DNA of 64,000 bases from Verrucomicrobiia bacterium (GCA_030427505.1 JAUICH010000018.1:62001-126000), one strand, 5' to 3'; positions 44,069 through 53,450 are shown, counted from the first letter of the stretch. The notes: generated by a model not told the origin, from the letters alone. Numbers and translations are program-made.

Positions 44069-44455
44069 TCAACCACCTCCCGTTTTACGCGGTCGTTTAG
44101 TTCCGTATTTGGAGCGGGACTGGCCGCGGCCATCGACACCCAGGGTGTCCAAAGCGCCACGGACCACATGGTAACGCACACCCGGCAAGTCCTTCACACG
44201 TCCGCCGCGCACCAGCACGATGGAGTGTTCTTGCAAGTTGTGCCCTTCCCCTCCGATGTAAGCGATCACCTCGTAGCCATTGGTCAGACGCACCTTCGCC
44301 ACCTTACGCAAGGCGGAGTTGGGCTTCTTCGGCGTGCGGGTGTAAACCTGAAGGCACACCCCGCGCCGCTGGGGACAGCTCTGGAGGGCGGGAGACTTTG
44401 ATTTCTCCGCCTTGTCCGCGCGTCCTTTCCGGACCAGTTGGTTGATCGTTGGCAT
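44069..44455 (-). CDS. rpsL: 30S ribosomal protein S12
   Basis: A 128-residue decoding-centre protein, [60 protein letters not shown] and [20 protein letters not shown]. The lysines corresponding to E. coli K42/K43 and K88 are all present, the form normally sensitive to streptomycin. It is the first gene of the whole cluster; the 312-bp gap upstream holds a candidate promoter and no gene. Confidence 0.98.
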   Translation of the reverse strand: MPTINQLVRKGRADKAEKSKSPALQSCPQRRGVCLQVYTRTPKKPNSALRKVAKVRLTNGYEVIAYIGGEGHNLQEHSIVLVRGGRVKDLPGVRYHVVRGALDTLGVDGRGQSRSKYGTKRPRKTGGG

Positions 44456-44638
44456 ATCTAAGTTCTACAAAATTTTCGGTTTCAGTCTTTCCACGAGACG
44501 CCACCTCACCCTTATGACTTGCAGACAGCTCGCCCCTCCTTTCTGAGTCAGAGGGGGCGCACGCCGCGGCGGCACTCAGGGTTGAAAACAGTCTCCCCGG
44601 CCTTTTCGCAAACCGAAGGCGGCTGCGGGGAGGGCGGG

Positions 44639-44666
44639 AATATATGTCCGCACCCCAAGGGCGCAA
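44639..44666 (-). promoter_or_regulatory. candidate promoter for the rpsL-led ribosomal cluster
   Basis: On the minus strand TTGCGC (rc of 44661-44666) and TATATT (rc of 44639-44644) are spaced by 16 bp, about 185 bp before rpsL. This fits a sigma-70 type promoter with a long leader. The leader DNA (44456-44638) is GC-rich with an inverted CCGCCCTCCCCGCAGCC/GGCTGCGGGG-like segment and holds no gene. Confidence 0.4.
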
Positions 44667-44767
44667 GATCATTTTGAGGAAATTTTGAAGAATTTGTCAC
44701 TCCTCAAACTTCCAGGTGGTCCCACTGCCTGAACGGAGTCTGGCAAATCCCTAAATTTCCGGTCTTT

Positions 44768-44842
<75 letters not shown>

Positions 44843-45058
44843 CTTTCAGACCAAAAAATTTGGCATTCCCTCCCGGTTGTCAACCCGGAAAGGGCGGGCC
44901 GTGACTGTCCCACAGACCGCCCTTTCGTCAACTGGCAAGTGCGGGTTTGGGCCCCGGTTGCCGCAATTTTTGCCTAAAGCCCTTTCTTTTCCTTCTTCTT
45001 GCGTCTTTTTGCGGGCGGTTCATCCTCTACGGCTCCTATCTTCATTCTTCGTTTACGC

Positions 45059-45925
45059 ATGATCATCGCGCGCATCAAAGGCGGCCTCGGCAACCAACTC
45101 TTCCAGTATTCCATGGCCCGCCACTTGGCGGACCGCCTGAACGCCTCTCTCTCTCTGGACCTCGGGCATTTCGACAGCTTTCCCCTCCGGCAGTTCGAGC
45201 TGGGCCGTTTTCAGATCCGTGCCGAGCTGACGAAGCTCGTCCACCGGGACAAGGAGGTCCCCGGCCACGACTTTGCCGCCGAGAACCTGACCCTGGTCCG
45301 GGAAGCCGGGTCCGGTTTCGATCCCGCCTACCTGGAACTGGCCGCCCCTGAAAATGGCTCCGGCATCTACCTGGACGGCTACTGGGACGCCTGGAGATAC
45401 GTGGAAGCGTCTCAAAACACCGGATTCCTCGCCGAAGATCTGACCCTGAACACCCCTCCCCCGGCTGAGGTTCAGTCTCTAATAGAGGAAGCGTCCGGCT
45501 CGGAATCCGTCTGTGTCCACTTTCGCCGGGGGGATTACGTGGCCAGCCCGGTTATCAATCAGATCTTCGGGGTGTGCGGGCTGGACTACTATAAAGCAGC
45601 CCTGGAATCGCTGCGCCCTCACCTGACCTCCCCCACCCCCAGGCTGTATGTCTTTTCGGACGACATTGCCTGGGTGAAGGAAAACTTCACTCCCACGGAC
45701 GCCGCCATCACCTTCGTCTCGGGGCAGACGGCTGGGGATGTCATCCACGACTTCGCCATCATGCGCAGTTGCCGTCACTTCATCACCGCCAACAGCACGC
45801 TCTCCTGGTGGGCTGCCTGGATGGGCGCCGCGCCGGACAAACAGGTCCGCTGCCCCGCCCGCTGGATGGCTCAGGAGGACAAAGGCAAGCCCCACCTGGT
45901 GCCGCCAACCTGGATGAAGGTCTGA
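45059..45925 (+). CDS. GT11 alpha-1,2-fucosyltransferase-like glycosyltransferase
   Basis: A 288-residue protein starting at the ATG at 45059, where the conserved GT11 start MIIARIKGGLGNQLFQYSMA begins. The family signature VCVHFRRGDYV (HxRRGDY, GDP-fucose binding) lies near residue 150, and the C-terminal ITANSTLSWWAAWMG motif is also typical. GT11 enzymes add fucose in alpha-1,2 linkage to surface or secreted glycans. It is a single gene without other polysaccharide genes beside it, except the deacetylase downstream. Confidence 0.92.
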   Translation: MIIARIKGGLGNQLFQYSMARHLADRLNASLSLDLGHFDSFPLRQFELGRFQIRAELTKLVHRDKEVPGHDFAAENLTLVREAGSGFDPAYLELAAPENGSGIYLDGYWDAWRYVEASQNTGFLAEDLTLNTPPPAEVQSLIEEASGSESVCVHFRRGDYVASPVINQIFGVCGLDYYKAALESLRPHLTSPTPRLYVFSDDIAWVKENFTPTDAAITFVSGQTAGDVIHDFAIMRSCRHFITANSTLSWWAAWMGAAPDKQVRCPARWMAQEDKGKPHLVPPTWMKV

Positions 45926-45967
45926 GCCTTTCACCTATCAATATGGTAAGGTGGTCATCGCAATCCC

Positions 45968-46777
45968 ATGCAATCTCTCAAGTCACATTGGAAAGACAGC
46001 CTTCCGGCCGCACTGATTTTCCTGGCGCTGAGCTTGGCCATCATACCGGTTTCCTTGGCCGGACCGGAGCCCGCCCCTCTCCTCAGCGGCGGCGTGGTAC
46101 TGACCTTTGATGACCGGAATTTTGACGACTGGCTGGCCGCGCTGCCCCTCTTCGAAAAATACGGCGCCAAGGCGACTTTCTTCATCAGCGGCGAGATCGA
46201 CGGGAAGACGCTGACGACGGCGCGGGAATTGAAGCGGCACGGTCACGCCATCGGCTGCCACAGCGTGCATCACTACAGCGCCGTGAATTATGCGGCGGAA
46301 CACTCAGCGGAAGACTACGTCCGAGACGAGGTGCTGCCCCAGTTGGAGGCCTTCCGGGCCGAGGGCTTTGAACCGGTCTCCTTCGCCTATCCGATGAGCC
46401 AGAACAATGAGGAGACGGATGCCGCTCTACTCAAAGTGTTTCGCCATCTCCGTACCGGGAAAAGCCTGGCCACCGGCCGCAACCTTCGGGACGACAATCC
46501 GTTCTTTGTCCCAAGGGACGGAATCGCAGATCCCGAAAACGGCTGCCTGGAGGCCAAGGGCATCGACTTCGCGCCAGAAAAGGAAGACCGCACCTTCGAG
46601 CAGATCGACGGAGCCCTCGCCCGGGCGGCGAAAAACGGAGAGGTGCTGGTGCTTTACGCCCACCGCATCGCGGACTCAGGAAAAGGGAACCGCCTCAGCC
46701 CGGCGGCGCTGGAACACGTCCTTCAAACCGCGAAGCAACTGAAGCTGCCCTTCTATACCATGGACGACCTGCCATAG
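45968..46777 (+). CDS. exported polysaccharide deacetylase-like protein
   Basis: A 269-residue protein with a signal peptide (hydrophobic residues 12-31, SLAIIPVSLAG). The NodB-type fold (carbohydrate esterase 4) shows VVLTFDDRNFDDW (motif 1, catalytic and metal Asp), GCHSVHHYS (motif 2, H-x3-H metal ligands) and FAYPMSQN (motif 3). Near the end VLVLYAHRI supplies the motif-5 His. Such enzymes remove acetyl groups from amino sugars. It follows the fucosyltransferase by about 40 bp, but sharing a pathway is inference. Confidence 0.88.
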   Translation: MQSLKSHWKDSLPAALIFLALSLAIIPVSLAGPEPAPLLSGGVVLTFDDRNFDDWLAALPLFEKYGAKATFFISGEIDGKTLTTARELKRHGHAIGCHSVHHYSAVNYAAEHSAEDYVRDEVLPQLEAFRAEGFEPVSFAYPMSQNNEETDAALLKVFRHLRTGKSLATGRNLRDDNPFFVPRDGIADPENGCLEAKGIDFAPEKEDRTFEQIDGALARAAKNGEVLVLYAHRIADSGKGNRLSPAALEHVLQTAKQLKLPFYTMDDLP

Positions 46778-46917
46778 AAGATTTGGCTCTTGTCCCGGCC
46801 TGTTCTAAACATACTAAGCTGGCACACTCTCTGCGGGAAGGATCGGAGCGCGATGTTCCGCCCCCAAGAGCCATGAGCCGCCACCTTTTTCTGAAACCCT
46901 GACCCTCTTCCTCCGCG

Positions 46918-47469
46918 ATGCCAGCCAACCCTCTCATCAAAGCCATGGTGCGAACCAAGTTCGCCCTGCAATCGCCCAAGGCGGCAACGGAAGAAATCCG
47001 CCGGGAATACGAGCTCACCCTGAAGGTGGCGGAAGACCTGGGAACGGAGCTGGCCGCCCGGCCGGTTCGGGTGCCGGAACTGATGGGCATCGATGAAGAC
47101 ATGCGCGACTGGTCGGTTTACCAGATGCTGGAGCACAACCTGATCGTGAACGGGGAGATCACGCGAGTCGTCGCAAGCCTGGCGCGCGGAACGCCCTACG
47201 AGACCACGTTCAACGCCAAAACCGACACCGTTCCCTCCGCCAGTCCCGGACCGGAGCAGGTCGAGGCATTCCGAACTTCCGTGGAAGATTTTCTCGCCCT
47301 GGTGGAAGGTGAATTGGCGGACATCAATCTGCGAAAGTCGACAAAGCGTCAACACCCGCAGTTCGGACTCATGACCGCGCATGACTGGCACTGCATGTTC
47401 GGTTTTCACCTCATGCTCCACCGGCAACAGGCGGAGAAAGCGGCGGAGCTACTCGCGAGTTCGGCCTGA
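46918..47469 (+). CDS. DinB/DUF1569-like four-helix protein
   Basis: A 183-residue protein. The helical pattern with WSVYQMLEHNLIVNGEITRV in the middle and MTAHDWHCMFGFHLMLHRQQ near the C-terminus places three His residues as in the DinB metal-binding superfamily; HPQFGLMTAHDWH resembles DUF1569. These proteins are thiol-dependent transferases or of unknown function. It overlaps nothing and is convergent with the amidoligase gene (4-bp gap). Confidence 0.72.
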   Translation: MPANPLIKAMVRTKFALQSPKAATEEIRREYELTLKVAEDLGTELAARPVRVPELMGIDEDMRDWSVYQMLEHNLIVNGEITRVVASLARGTPYETTFNAKTDTVPSASPGPEQVEAFRTSVEDFLALVEGELADINLRKSTKRQHPQFGLMTAHDWHCMFGFHLMLHRQQAEKAAELLASSA

Positions 47470-47473
47470 GCGT

Positions 47474-48556
47474 TTACGGTTGCGGCTGCAAATTCAGAAA
47501 GCCGGACAGGTCTTCAGGGACGGGCTTGAGGCCACCCCCGGCGTGATCCTTCGCCCAGCCGAGAATACCCGCGAAGACAGTCGCCGCTTCCAGGATCTTC
47601 ACGGCATCCAGCCACACGGGCAGGATACGGACCTCGAAGGTGTGTTTGTCAGGCAGCGGCAGGACCAGGTTGCGAAGGTTGAAGTCGCAGTACTTGGTCA
47701 GCTTCAGTTCGATGAGTTGCTCACGGGCCCCTTCCCAGTCGAGGGCGAGGAACCCAGGGTAGCTGACAAACTCCAGCAGTTCAGGCGGCCATCCGCCGAG
47801 ACGGCGGCAGCGGGGGTTGGTCCCGAAGTGGTCCTTCAGGGCCTCTCCGTGGGCGCTGAAGAAACGCACCAGGTGGGCCACGGTGACGGGGTGGCACAGC
47901 GGAGCGCCGTCAAAGTGAATGTGGATGGCGCCCTCCGCCGGGACGGTGAAGCCCAGCTCCAACGCCAGCCCCAACAAGGTTTCCACCTGGTGAAGATGAT
48001 CGGACGCGATGGGCGGGGTGATGAGTTCGCAGGGACGCTCGCGCTCCCCCGGAAGCGTGGCCCCGAGCACGATGGGGGCGCCCGTGACATCCGCCACGCG
48101 CCGCATTCCCGCCACGCCTTCCTCCACCTGCGTGCCGAAGAGACCGGCAATGGGCTGGAGCACGGTTTCCAGCGGAGCCGTGGGATCCGCCTGCCGCATG
48201 GTCAAGTGCAGCATCCGTGAATCGTCACTGACGATGCGGTACCAACCCGGCCGTGGCGGGTGGCGCCGGTCCAGGTCGTCCTGGAGGGTCAGGTCGTCCA
48301 CGCACTGCGCGAGGAGCCGCCCTTCAGCGTCTTCCACGGCGAAGCCGAGCGTCAGGTTCTCAAAGAAAGGCGTGTTCGGCGCCTTGCTCGGCTCGCCTTG
48401 AGGATGAAAGAAACGCCTTACGTTCCCACCATGGTGACGGGCGATCGCCTTCGCCAAGTCCTCCCGGCTATTTCCGGGAGGAGCCAGCAGTTCGATCTCC
48501 AGCCCCAGGGGACCCAGGTCCACCGGACCCCGCTGGTCGCTGGCGGAGAAACTCAT
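47474..48556 (-). CDS. putative amidoligase (COOH-NH2 ligase family)
   Basis: A 360-residue protein matching the amidoligase fold, related to glutamine synthetase and GCS2. Visible parts are LGLEIELLAPPG (metal Glu near residue 20), ELITPPIASDHLHQVETLL, EGAIHIHFDGAPL, and LTKYCDFNLRNLV with FEVRILP near the C-terminus. Such enzymes are predicted to form amide bonds on peptides or cell-wall components; few have been tested. Its start overlaps the stop of a small exported protein gene (4 bp), so the two are translated together and probably act together. Confidence 0.85.
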   Translation of the reverse strand: MSFSASDQRGPVDLGPLGLEIELLAPPGNSREDLAKAIARHHGGNVRRFFHPQGEPSKAPNTPFFENLTLGFAVEDAEGRLLAQCVDDLTLQDDLDRRHPPRPGWYRIVSDDSRMLHLTMRQADPTAPLETVLQPIAGLFGTQVEEGVAGMRRVADVTGAPIVLGATLPGERERPCELITPPIASDHLHQVETLLGLALELGFTVPAEGAIHIHFDGAPLCHPVTVAHLVRFFSAHGEALKDHFGTNPRCRRLGGWPPELLEFVSYPGFLALDWEGAREQLIELKLTKYCDFNLRNLVLPLPDKHTFEVRILPVWLDAVKILEAATVFAGILGWAKDHAGGGLKPVPEDLSGFLNLQPQP

Positions 48557-49101
48557 TGGCCGGCGTGGGCGGACCGCAGCGCCGCTTTGATGACGACGTC
48601 ATTGCCACCGATGAGGAGGCGAGTCATACGGATCTTGGAATCGGAAATGCCGGTGCCCCAGTACTGGCCGAGCAGCTCGGCATCGTCATAGGAGTAGCCA
48701 CCATCCGTGTACCAGCAGGGCAGTTCTTCGACAGGCTTCTTCAGCGCTTCGCCCCGGGCCTGACGCACATGAAACTCTCCATCCGAGGGGCCCCAGGCCA
48801 GAATTTTATGACCCAGGCGCACTTTCGCGTCATATGGCGTGGACTCTTTCCAGAAGTCCGCCAGGACCATGGCGTCGCAGTAGTTGTAACCCCGGATGTA
48901 GAACTTGCTGACGGCGTCCTGGTCACTGAACTGCACGGCACCCGGCTTGGCTTTGGGAGCCTGGGGCGGCTGAGCCTGCGCTTCCTGGGTCATCTGCGCG
49001 GAAGCCATGATGGCCGCGGTCACCGCGGAAGCAGCCACCGCGGCGGTGCGGGGAGAAGCCTGGAACGGGCGGCGGACGGAGTCTGGTTGTTGGCGTTTCA
49101 T
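48553..49101 (-). CDS. exported small protein with two repeats, coupled to the amidoligase
   Basis: A 182-residue protein with an N-terminal signal peptide (RRPFQASPRTAAVAASAVTA..., cleavage near AQAQ). The mature part has two related units: IRGYNYCDAMVLADFWKEST (about 70-90) and GGYSYDDAELLGQYWGTG (about 133-150), each followed by a strand of the form D-x-K-[VI]-R. A short basic/Pro linker precedes them. The family is not recognised. Its stop overlaps the amidoligase ATG, so it is a candidate partner or substrate of that ligase; this is inference. Confidence 0.7.
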   Translation of the reverse strand: MKRQQPDSVRRPFQASPRTAAVAASAVTAAIMASAQMTQEAQAQPPQAPKAKPGAVQFSDQDAVSKFYIRGYNYCDAMVLADFWKESTPYDAKVRLGHKILAWGPSDGEFHVRQARGEALKKPVEELPCWYTDGGYSYDDAELLGQYWGTGISDSKIRMTRLLIGGNDVVIKAALRSAHAGQ

Positions 49102-49198
49102 GATAAGGGATGTGACCGGTGAAGAGTTTAATTGTCAAGCATTGGCACTCAGTCTTGGAGTAACGGTCTTGGCACTGGAAACCCAGTCCGTTTATCCG

Positions 49199-50494
49199 TC
49201 ACGCCGCGGCAAAATCCTCTACGAAAGAGACCGCTTCCTGGACGCCATCCTCCGCGCGGATTTCTCGTCCCAGTTTCTGTGCGTTCGTCAGGATCGCGGA
49301 ATCCGTGGTGACTTCGCGAAGCGCTTGGGTCAATTTCTCCACGGTCAGCTTCTTTTGCGGGATGGGTTCGCTGCCTGCTCCCAAGTCACGAACGCGCTGG
49401 CCCCAGTATGGCTGATCTCCGAAAAAGGGGACAACCACGGAAGGTTTCCCCGCGCGTAGAGCAGCGGCGGTGGTGCCGGCTCCCCCATGGTGGACGATGG
49501 CGGCCATTCGTGGAAAGAGCCAATGATGCGGCGCTTGATCGATTTTCAGAATGGAGTCCGGCAGTTGGTCTGCCTTCAATCCTCCCCACCCCGTGACCAG
49601 GATGCCGCGCAGCCCCGCCTTTTCAAGTGAAGCAGTGGCGATGCTTGCCAATCGAGCCGGGTCTTTCCCCGCCATGGACCCAAAACCAACGTAAACCGGG
49701 GGCGGTCCCGCCTCCAGGAAGGCGCTCAGTTCGGGAGGCGGCGGCCAACTCTCTCCAGCCGCGCCGTCCTCTGGCGACTCGTCGAGAAACCAGTAGCCTG
49801 TCAGCCTGGCGGTGTCCGGCCAATCGGAGGGCACGGGAACGACATGGCGGCTGATGGCGTGGAGCACGGGAATGGGCTCTCCCCCGGCCGTGTGAAGGAG
49901 ATCGAAACGCTTCTGCCGGGGCAGGCCGTGTGCATCGCGCCAAGCTCTCACATACTTTCCGGCCGATACTCCGGTGAGCCAGTTTACGAAATGGTAGGTC
50001 CAGCGATTGTATCCAGCGCCAAGCTTCAGTTTCGGGAACCCCATGTTCGGGTACTCCGCGGTAGGAACCAGCATGGGAATGGCAAGGCCCAGAATGACGG
50101 GAACGCCCAGCTTTTCGGCAAAGTGGGGGCCTCCGTACGCCTTCGGGTGGAAAAGGATGAGATCCGGCTCCGCCTCCTGGGCGGCGTTCCAACCATCCCG
50201 GAGCAACTCCTCCTGCAGAGGGCCCACCTGCTTCATCATGCTGAAAGTGCGGCGGAGAACCTGGAAGAGATTCGACGTATTCTCCATCAGGTCGCGGCCC
50301 TGGCCAGTATCCATAATGGCGAGAAGGCCATCGCTCAAACCAGCGAATGAAAGACCATTGGCCCTGACAAAATCCTCAAACCGCGTGCTGGTGGCGACCG
50401 TCACATGGTGACCCGCCCGCCGCAGCCCTACTCCCAAGGCGGCGTATGGCTGCACGTCGCCCCGCGAACCGTAGGTGAGAATCAGAATCTTCAT
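49199..50494 (-). CDS. GT1-family glycosyltransferase (UGT/sterol glucosyltransferase type)
   Basis: A 431-residue protein starting at the ATG at 50494, which opens the conserved N-terminal fold (MKILILTYGSRGDVQPYAALG, donor-independent GT-B half). The C-terminal nucleotide-sugar site is PVYVGFGSM and the plant-type loop IVHHGGAGTTAAALRAGKPSVVVP followed by GDQPYWGQRV. Enzymes of this group move sugars onto lipids, sterols or macrolides. It is monocistronic. An in-frame ATG at 50632 adds only a low-quality extension. Confidence 0.9.
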   Translation of the reverse strand: MKILILTYGSRGDVQPYAALGVGLRRAGHHVTVATSTRFEDFVRANGLSFAGLSDGLLAIMDTGQGRDLMENTSNLFQVLRRTFSMMKQVGPLQEELLRDGWNAAQEAEPDLILFHPKAYGGPHFAEKLGVPVILGLAIPMLVPTAEYPNMGFPKLKLGAGYNRWTYHFVNWLTGVSAGKYVRAWRDAHGLPRQKRFDLLHTAGGEPIPVLHAISRHVVPVPSDWPDTARLTGYWFLDESPEDGAAGESWPPPPELSAFLEAGPPPVYVGFGSMAGKDPARLASIATASLEKAGLRGILVTGWGGLKADQLPDSILKIDQAPHHWLFPRMAAIVHHGGAGTTAAALRAGKPSVVVPFFGDQPYWGQRVRDLGAGSEPIPQKKLTVEKLTQALREVTTDSAILTNAQKLGREIRAEDGVQEAVSFVEDFAAA

Positions 50495-50768
50495 GAAGCC
50501 GTCCCCATGAATTACGACAGGGAACGCCATGTTGTCGACTTCCCCCGCCCTTCGGGTAAGTCTATCCGGGACCGGAGCTTCCGTTTCCCGGATAGACAAG
50601 ATACCTGCACCCGTGCCTCTGGCGGGTTCCACACGAGGTCCGGTTTCCGTTTGTTCGAGCCATCAGAAGAAATAGGGAAACCCCGCGGGCTGGCGCGATG
50701 GCACACCCAGTGCTAAGAAGTAGAAACGGTCACCAGAGCCGCCTCAATAGCCGTCACTTCCGCCTCCC

Positions 50769-51167
50769 ATGAACCTCTTCACCTACGGCACGCTGATGTT
50801 CGATACCGTGTGGCTGAGGGTGACGGGACGGCCGTTTCCTTCGGTGGAAGCCACGCTGCCCGGGTACCGCATCTTTGGCGTTCGGGACGAATTGTTCCCC
50901 GGCATTGTCGTGGATGAAAGCGCCACTGATGGGGTGAAAGGACGGCTCTACCGGGAGATCGACCCGGGCACCATGGCGCGGCTGGATACCTTTGAAGACT
51001 GGTTTTATGTCCGCGAACTGGTGCCGGTTCTCACGGCCGAAAATGAGGCCTTGCACGCGCACGCCTACGTCGTGCCTCCGGAAAACGTCCATGTGCTGAC
51101 GGAAGCCTTTTGGGACCCGGCGGACTTCGCCGCCAGCCACCTGAACCGCTTTCTTTCCGGCCGGTAG
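50769..51167 (+). CDS. gamma-glutamylcyclotransferase/AIG2-like protein
   Basis: A 132-residue protein with the family's YGTLM motif at residues 6-10, LPGYRIFGVRDELFPGIV, GRLYREIDP and the acidic DTFEDWFYVRE with the catalytic-type Glu. AIG2-like proteins cleave gamma-glutamyl compounds to 5-oxoproline, though many members are untested. Usual length. Preceded by a short AT-rich gap at 50650-50768; nothing else is visible in that gap. Confidence 0.9.
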   Translation: MNLFTYGTLMFDTVWLRVTGRPFPSVEATLPGYRIFGVRDELFPGIVVDESATDGVKGRLYREIDPGTMARLDTFEDWFYVRELVPVLTAENEALHAHAYVVPPENVHVLTEAFWDPADFAASHLNRFLSGR

Positions 51168-51276
51168 TGCCGCCCAATGGCGGCGCGGATTGAAGTTACA
51201 AAGCCCAGACACCATTGTAATGGCGGGCGCGAAGGTCCGCGACAATAGTTAGCTGCACCCCTCCTCAATTCTCCTC

Positions 51277-51495
51277 ATGAATGTCATTTCCATCCTGATG
51301 GCTGTTGTCAGCCTCATCTTGCTGATTGTTGGCCTCATTCCCCTGCTGGGCTGGCTGCAATGGATCGTCGTGGCGGGAACGGTGGTTGGCGTCTTCTTTG
51401 GCGCACTCAGCAAAGAGCGCTCCGGCCTGATCATCAACCTGGTCTTTCTTGCCGTGGCCCTGTTCCGCTTGTTCATCGGCGGAGGAATCGTTTAG
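51277..51495 (+). CDS. small two-helix membrane protein
   Basis: A 72-residue hydrophobic protein with two transmembrane segments: ILMAVVSLILLIVGLIPLLG and IINLVFLAVALFRLFI, with WLQWIVVAGTVVGVFFG between. Such short membrane proteins occur widely as unknowns. There is no neighbour in the same operon. The following gap (51496-51769) holds no gene that I can see. Confidence 0.6.
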   Translation: MNVISILMAVVSLILLIVGLIPLLGWLQWIVVAGTVVGVFFGALSKERSGLIINLVFLAVALFRLFIGGGIV

Positions 51496-51769
51496 GGGGG
51501 TGCGGGCAACTTGGCGGGCTACCCGGCGCGTGACCAATTCCCGTCTGGCAAGGCGCGCCGGGCGCCGTTGAGTGGTCCCCATAAAGGAAGGCGGAAAATA
51601 GACTGCTTGCGGCGCTGATTCGATTTCCTCTTTTCATCCCATCCAGCCAGTTCGAGAATTTGTCCACACACCCCAATTGCCTGGCTTCCAGGCCCGAATC
51701 CCCAGGCGGTATCCGGAGAACCTTTCGCCTACCGCATGCAGGATATTCCATGCTACTTTTCCGCAGTCC

Positions 51770-52528
51770 ATGAAAACACCCCTCCTCAACCCCCAGTCTT
51801 TCCCGGTCCCTGTTCTGTCCGTCATCCTGGTTCTGGTACTTGCCTGCGTTTGCCTGATCCCGCTGTCTGCCCAAGCACAGCAGACCCATGAAGGCTTCAG
51901 CGAAAAAAAGACGGAAAAGGTGGGCCTGAACTACCTGCTCTACCTGCCGCCAGGCTACGAAAACAACAAGAGCGAACGCTGGCCCCTGGTGGTGTTTCTC
52001 CATGGCGCCGGCGAACGGGGTAACGATCTCAACCTGGTCAAGGTCCACGGTCCTCCGAAACTGGTGGAAGCTGGCGAATCCTTTCCCTTCATCCTCGTCT
52101 CGCCCCAATGCCCGGAAGACGACTGGTGGCCCTGGCAGCCGGTCATGGAACTGATCGAGCACATTAAGAAGAAACAGCGCGTCGATCCCGATCGCGTCTA
52201 CCTTACGGGGCTTAGCATGGGAGGGTATGGTACCTGGCACTTTGCGACCCGCTACCCGGACAAGTTTGCCGCCGTGGCCCCCATTTGCGGTGGCGGCACT
52301 CCCTACCTTTGCAAACGCATGCCTCACCTGCCCGTGTGGGCCTTTCATGGAGCCAAAGATCAAACCGTGCCGCTGGAGGAATCCAGCCGGATGATCGAGG
52401 CCTTGAAAAAAGCCGGTTCCACAACGGCCAAGCTGACCGTCTATCCGGAAGCCACGCACGATTCCTGGACGGAGGCCTACAATACAAAGGAACTCTATGA
52501 TTGGCTCCTGAGCCAGCGCCGGAAGTAG
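51770..52528 (+). CDS. secreted alpha/beta-hydrolase (PHB depolymerase/phospholipase-like)
   Basis: A 252-residue protein starting at the ATG at 51770, which places a signal peptide (residues about 8-33) at the N-terminus. The hydrolase core shows oxyanion-type VVFLHGAGERGN, nucleophile elbow TGLSMGGYGTWHFA (Ser), AFHGAKDQTVPLEES (Asp), and EATHDSWTEAY (His). This is the esterase group often annotated as predicted peptidase or LpqC-like. It precedes a metallophosphoesterase by 101 bp. Confidence 0.9.
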   Translation: MKTPLLNPQSFPVPVLSVILVLVLACVCLIPLSAQAQQTHEGFSEKKTEKVGLNYLLYLPPGYENNKSERWPLVVFLHGAGERGNDLNLVKVHGPPKLVEAGESFPFILVSPQCPEDDWWPWQPVMELIEHIKKKQRVDPDRVYLTGLSMGGYGTWHFATRYPDKFAAVAPICGGGTPYLCKRMPHLPVWAFHGAKDQTVPLEESSRMIEALKKAGSTTAKLTVYPEATHDSWTEAYNTKELYDWLLSQRRK

Positions 52529-52629
52529 GCCGGCGGGATTTACGGCCCTCCCACGCCTGCCAGGTAGCACGCCAGCCTGTCAGCGGCCTACTTCAGTCCT
52601 CTGTCTTTCCCCAATCCATTCTCCCGTCC

Positions 52630-53439
52630 ATGCCTCTCCATCTGATTCATCTCAGCGATACTCATCTGGGACCCAGTGCGGACTACGAAGTGCGGGGCGT
52701 GAGAACTCAACCGGTGGTGGAACAACTGGTCGAGGCGGTCAACACGCTCGACTTCACCCCGGACCTCATCGTTCATACGGGCGACGTGACCGACTACCCC
52801 ACGGCGGAGGCCTACCAGGTAGCGGCGAAGTGTTTCGGCCAGTTGAAAGCCCCCTGCGCCTACATCACGGGAAACCATGACTACGCCCATCTCATCCGGG
52901 AGCACCTGACCTTTCCTCCTGGCACGGTATTTCTGACAGAGGAGCCCAACCGCGTCTTCTACCGCATCGACCTTCCCGGACTCCGCGTCTATGGACTGGA
53001 CGCCCGCCTGGAAAATGACGAAGAGCCCTGCGGCGAATTGCCAGAGTCTCAACTGGATCTTTTGGAAACCGATGCCCTGGCGCATGAGGGTCCCGTGGCC
53101 CTTTTCGTTCACTTTCCGCCCCTGCCCCTTCATACGCCCTGGATGGACCGCTACCTCCTGATGAAGAATGGCGAATCCTTCCACGCCCGGCTCTCAAAGT
53201 GGCCGGGCGGGAAGCTGCGGGGCGTCTTCTTTGGTCACGTCCACCGTGGCGTTCAGCTTTTCAGGGACGGCGTGTTCTACAGCGGCGTGGCGAGTAGCGT
53301 CTGCCAGTTCACTACCCCCGCCACTGAAGAGAAGATCGAATTTCTCACGGACGTTCCCCTGGTCTTCAATCACCTCATTATTTCCGATAGCGGCGTGGTC
53401 GTGAAAGAACAGATTGCCCCACGCCGGCCCCTCGCCTAA
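52630..53439 (+). CDS. metallophosphoesterase (CpdA/Icc-like)
   Basis: A 269-residue calcineurin-like phosphoesterase. Metal motifs are HLSDTHLG (D, H), TGDVTD, GNHDYAHL, VHFPPLPLH and FFGHVHRG, all in order. CpdA-like enzymes cleave cyclic nucleotides; others are phosphodiesterases of unclear target. The start at 52630 is chosen because the conserved fold begins directly after it. Its stop is followed by a run of ten C and then the next gene. Confidence 0.92.
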   Translation: MPLHLIHLSDTHLGPSADYEVRGVRTQPVVEQLVEAVNTLDFTPDLIVHTGDVTDYPTAEAYQVAAKCFGQLKAPCAYITGNHDYAHLIREHLTFPPGTVFLTEEPNRVFYRIDLPGLRVYGLDARLENDEEPCGELPESQLDLLETDALAHEGPVALFVHFPPLPLHTPWMDRYLLMKNGESFHARLSKWPGGKLRGVFFGHVHRGVQLFRDGVFYSGVASSVCQFTTPATEEKIEFLTDVPLVFNHLIISDSGVVVKEQIAPRRPLA

Positions 53440-53440
53440 G

Positions 53441-53450
53441 CCCCCCCCCC
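53441..53450 (+). repeat. C10 homopolymer just before the ribosome-binding site of the next gene
   Basis: Ten consecutive C lie between the metallophosphoesterase stop and AAGGA (53451-53455), the likely Shine-Dalgarno of the membrane-protein gene at 53460. Runs of this length can slip in replication and change transcript or spacing; here they do not sit in a reading frame. Confidence 0.9.
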
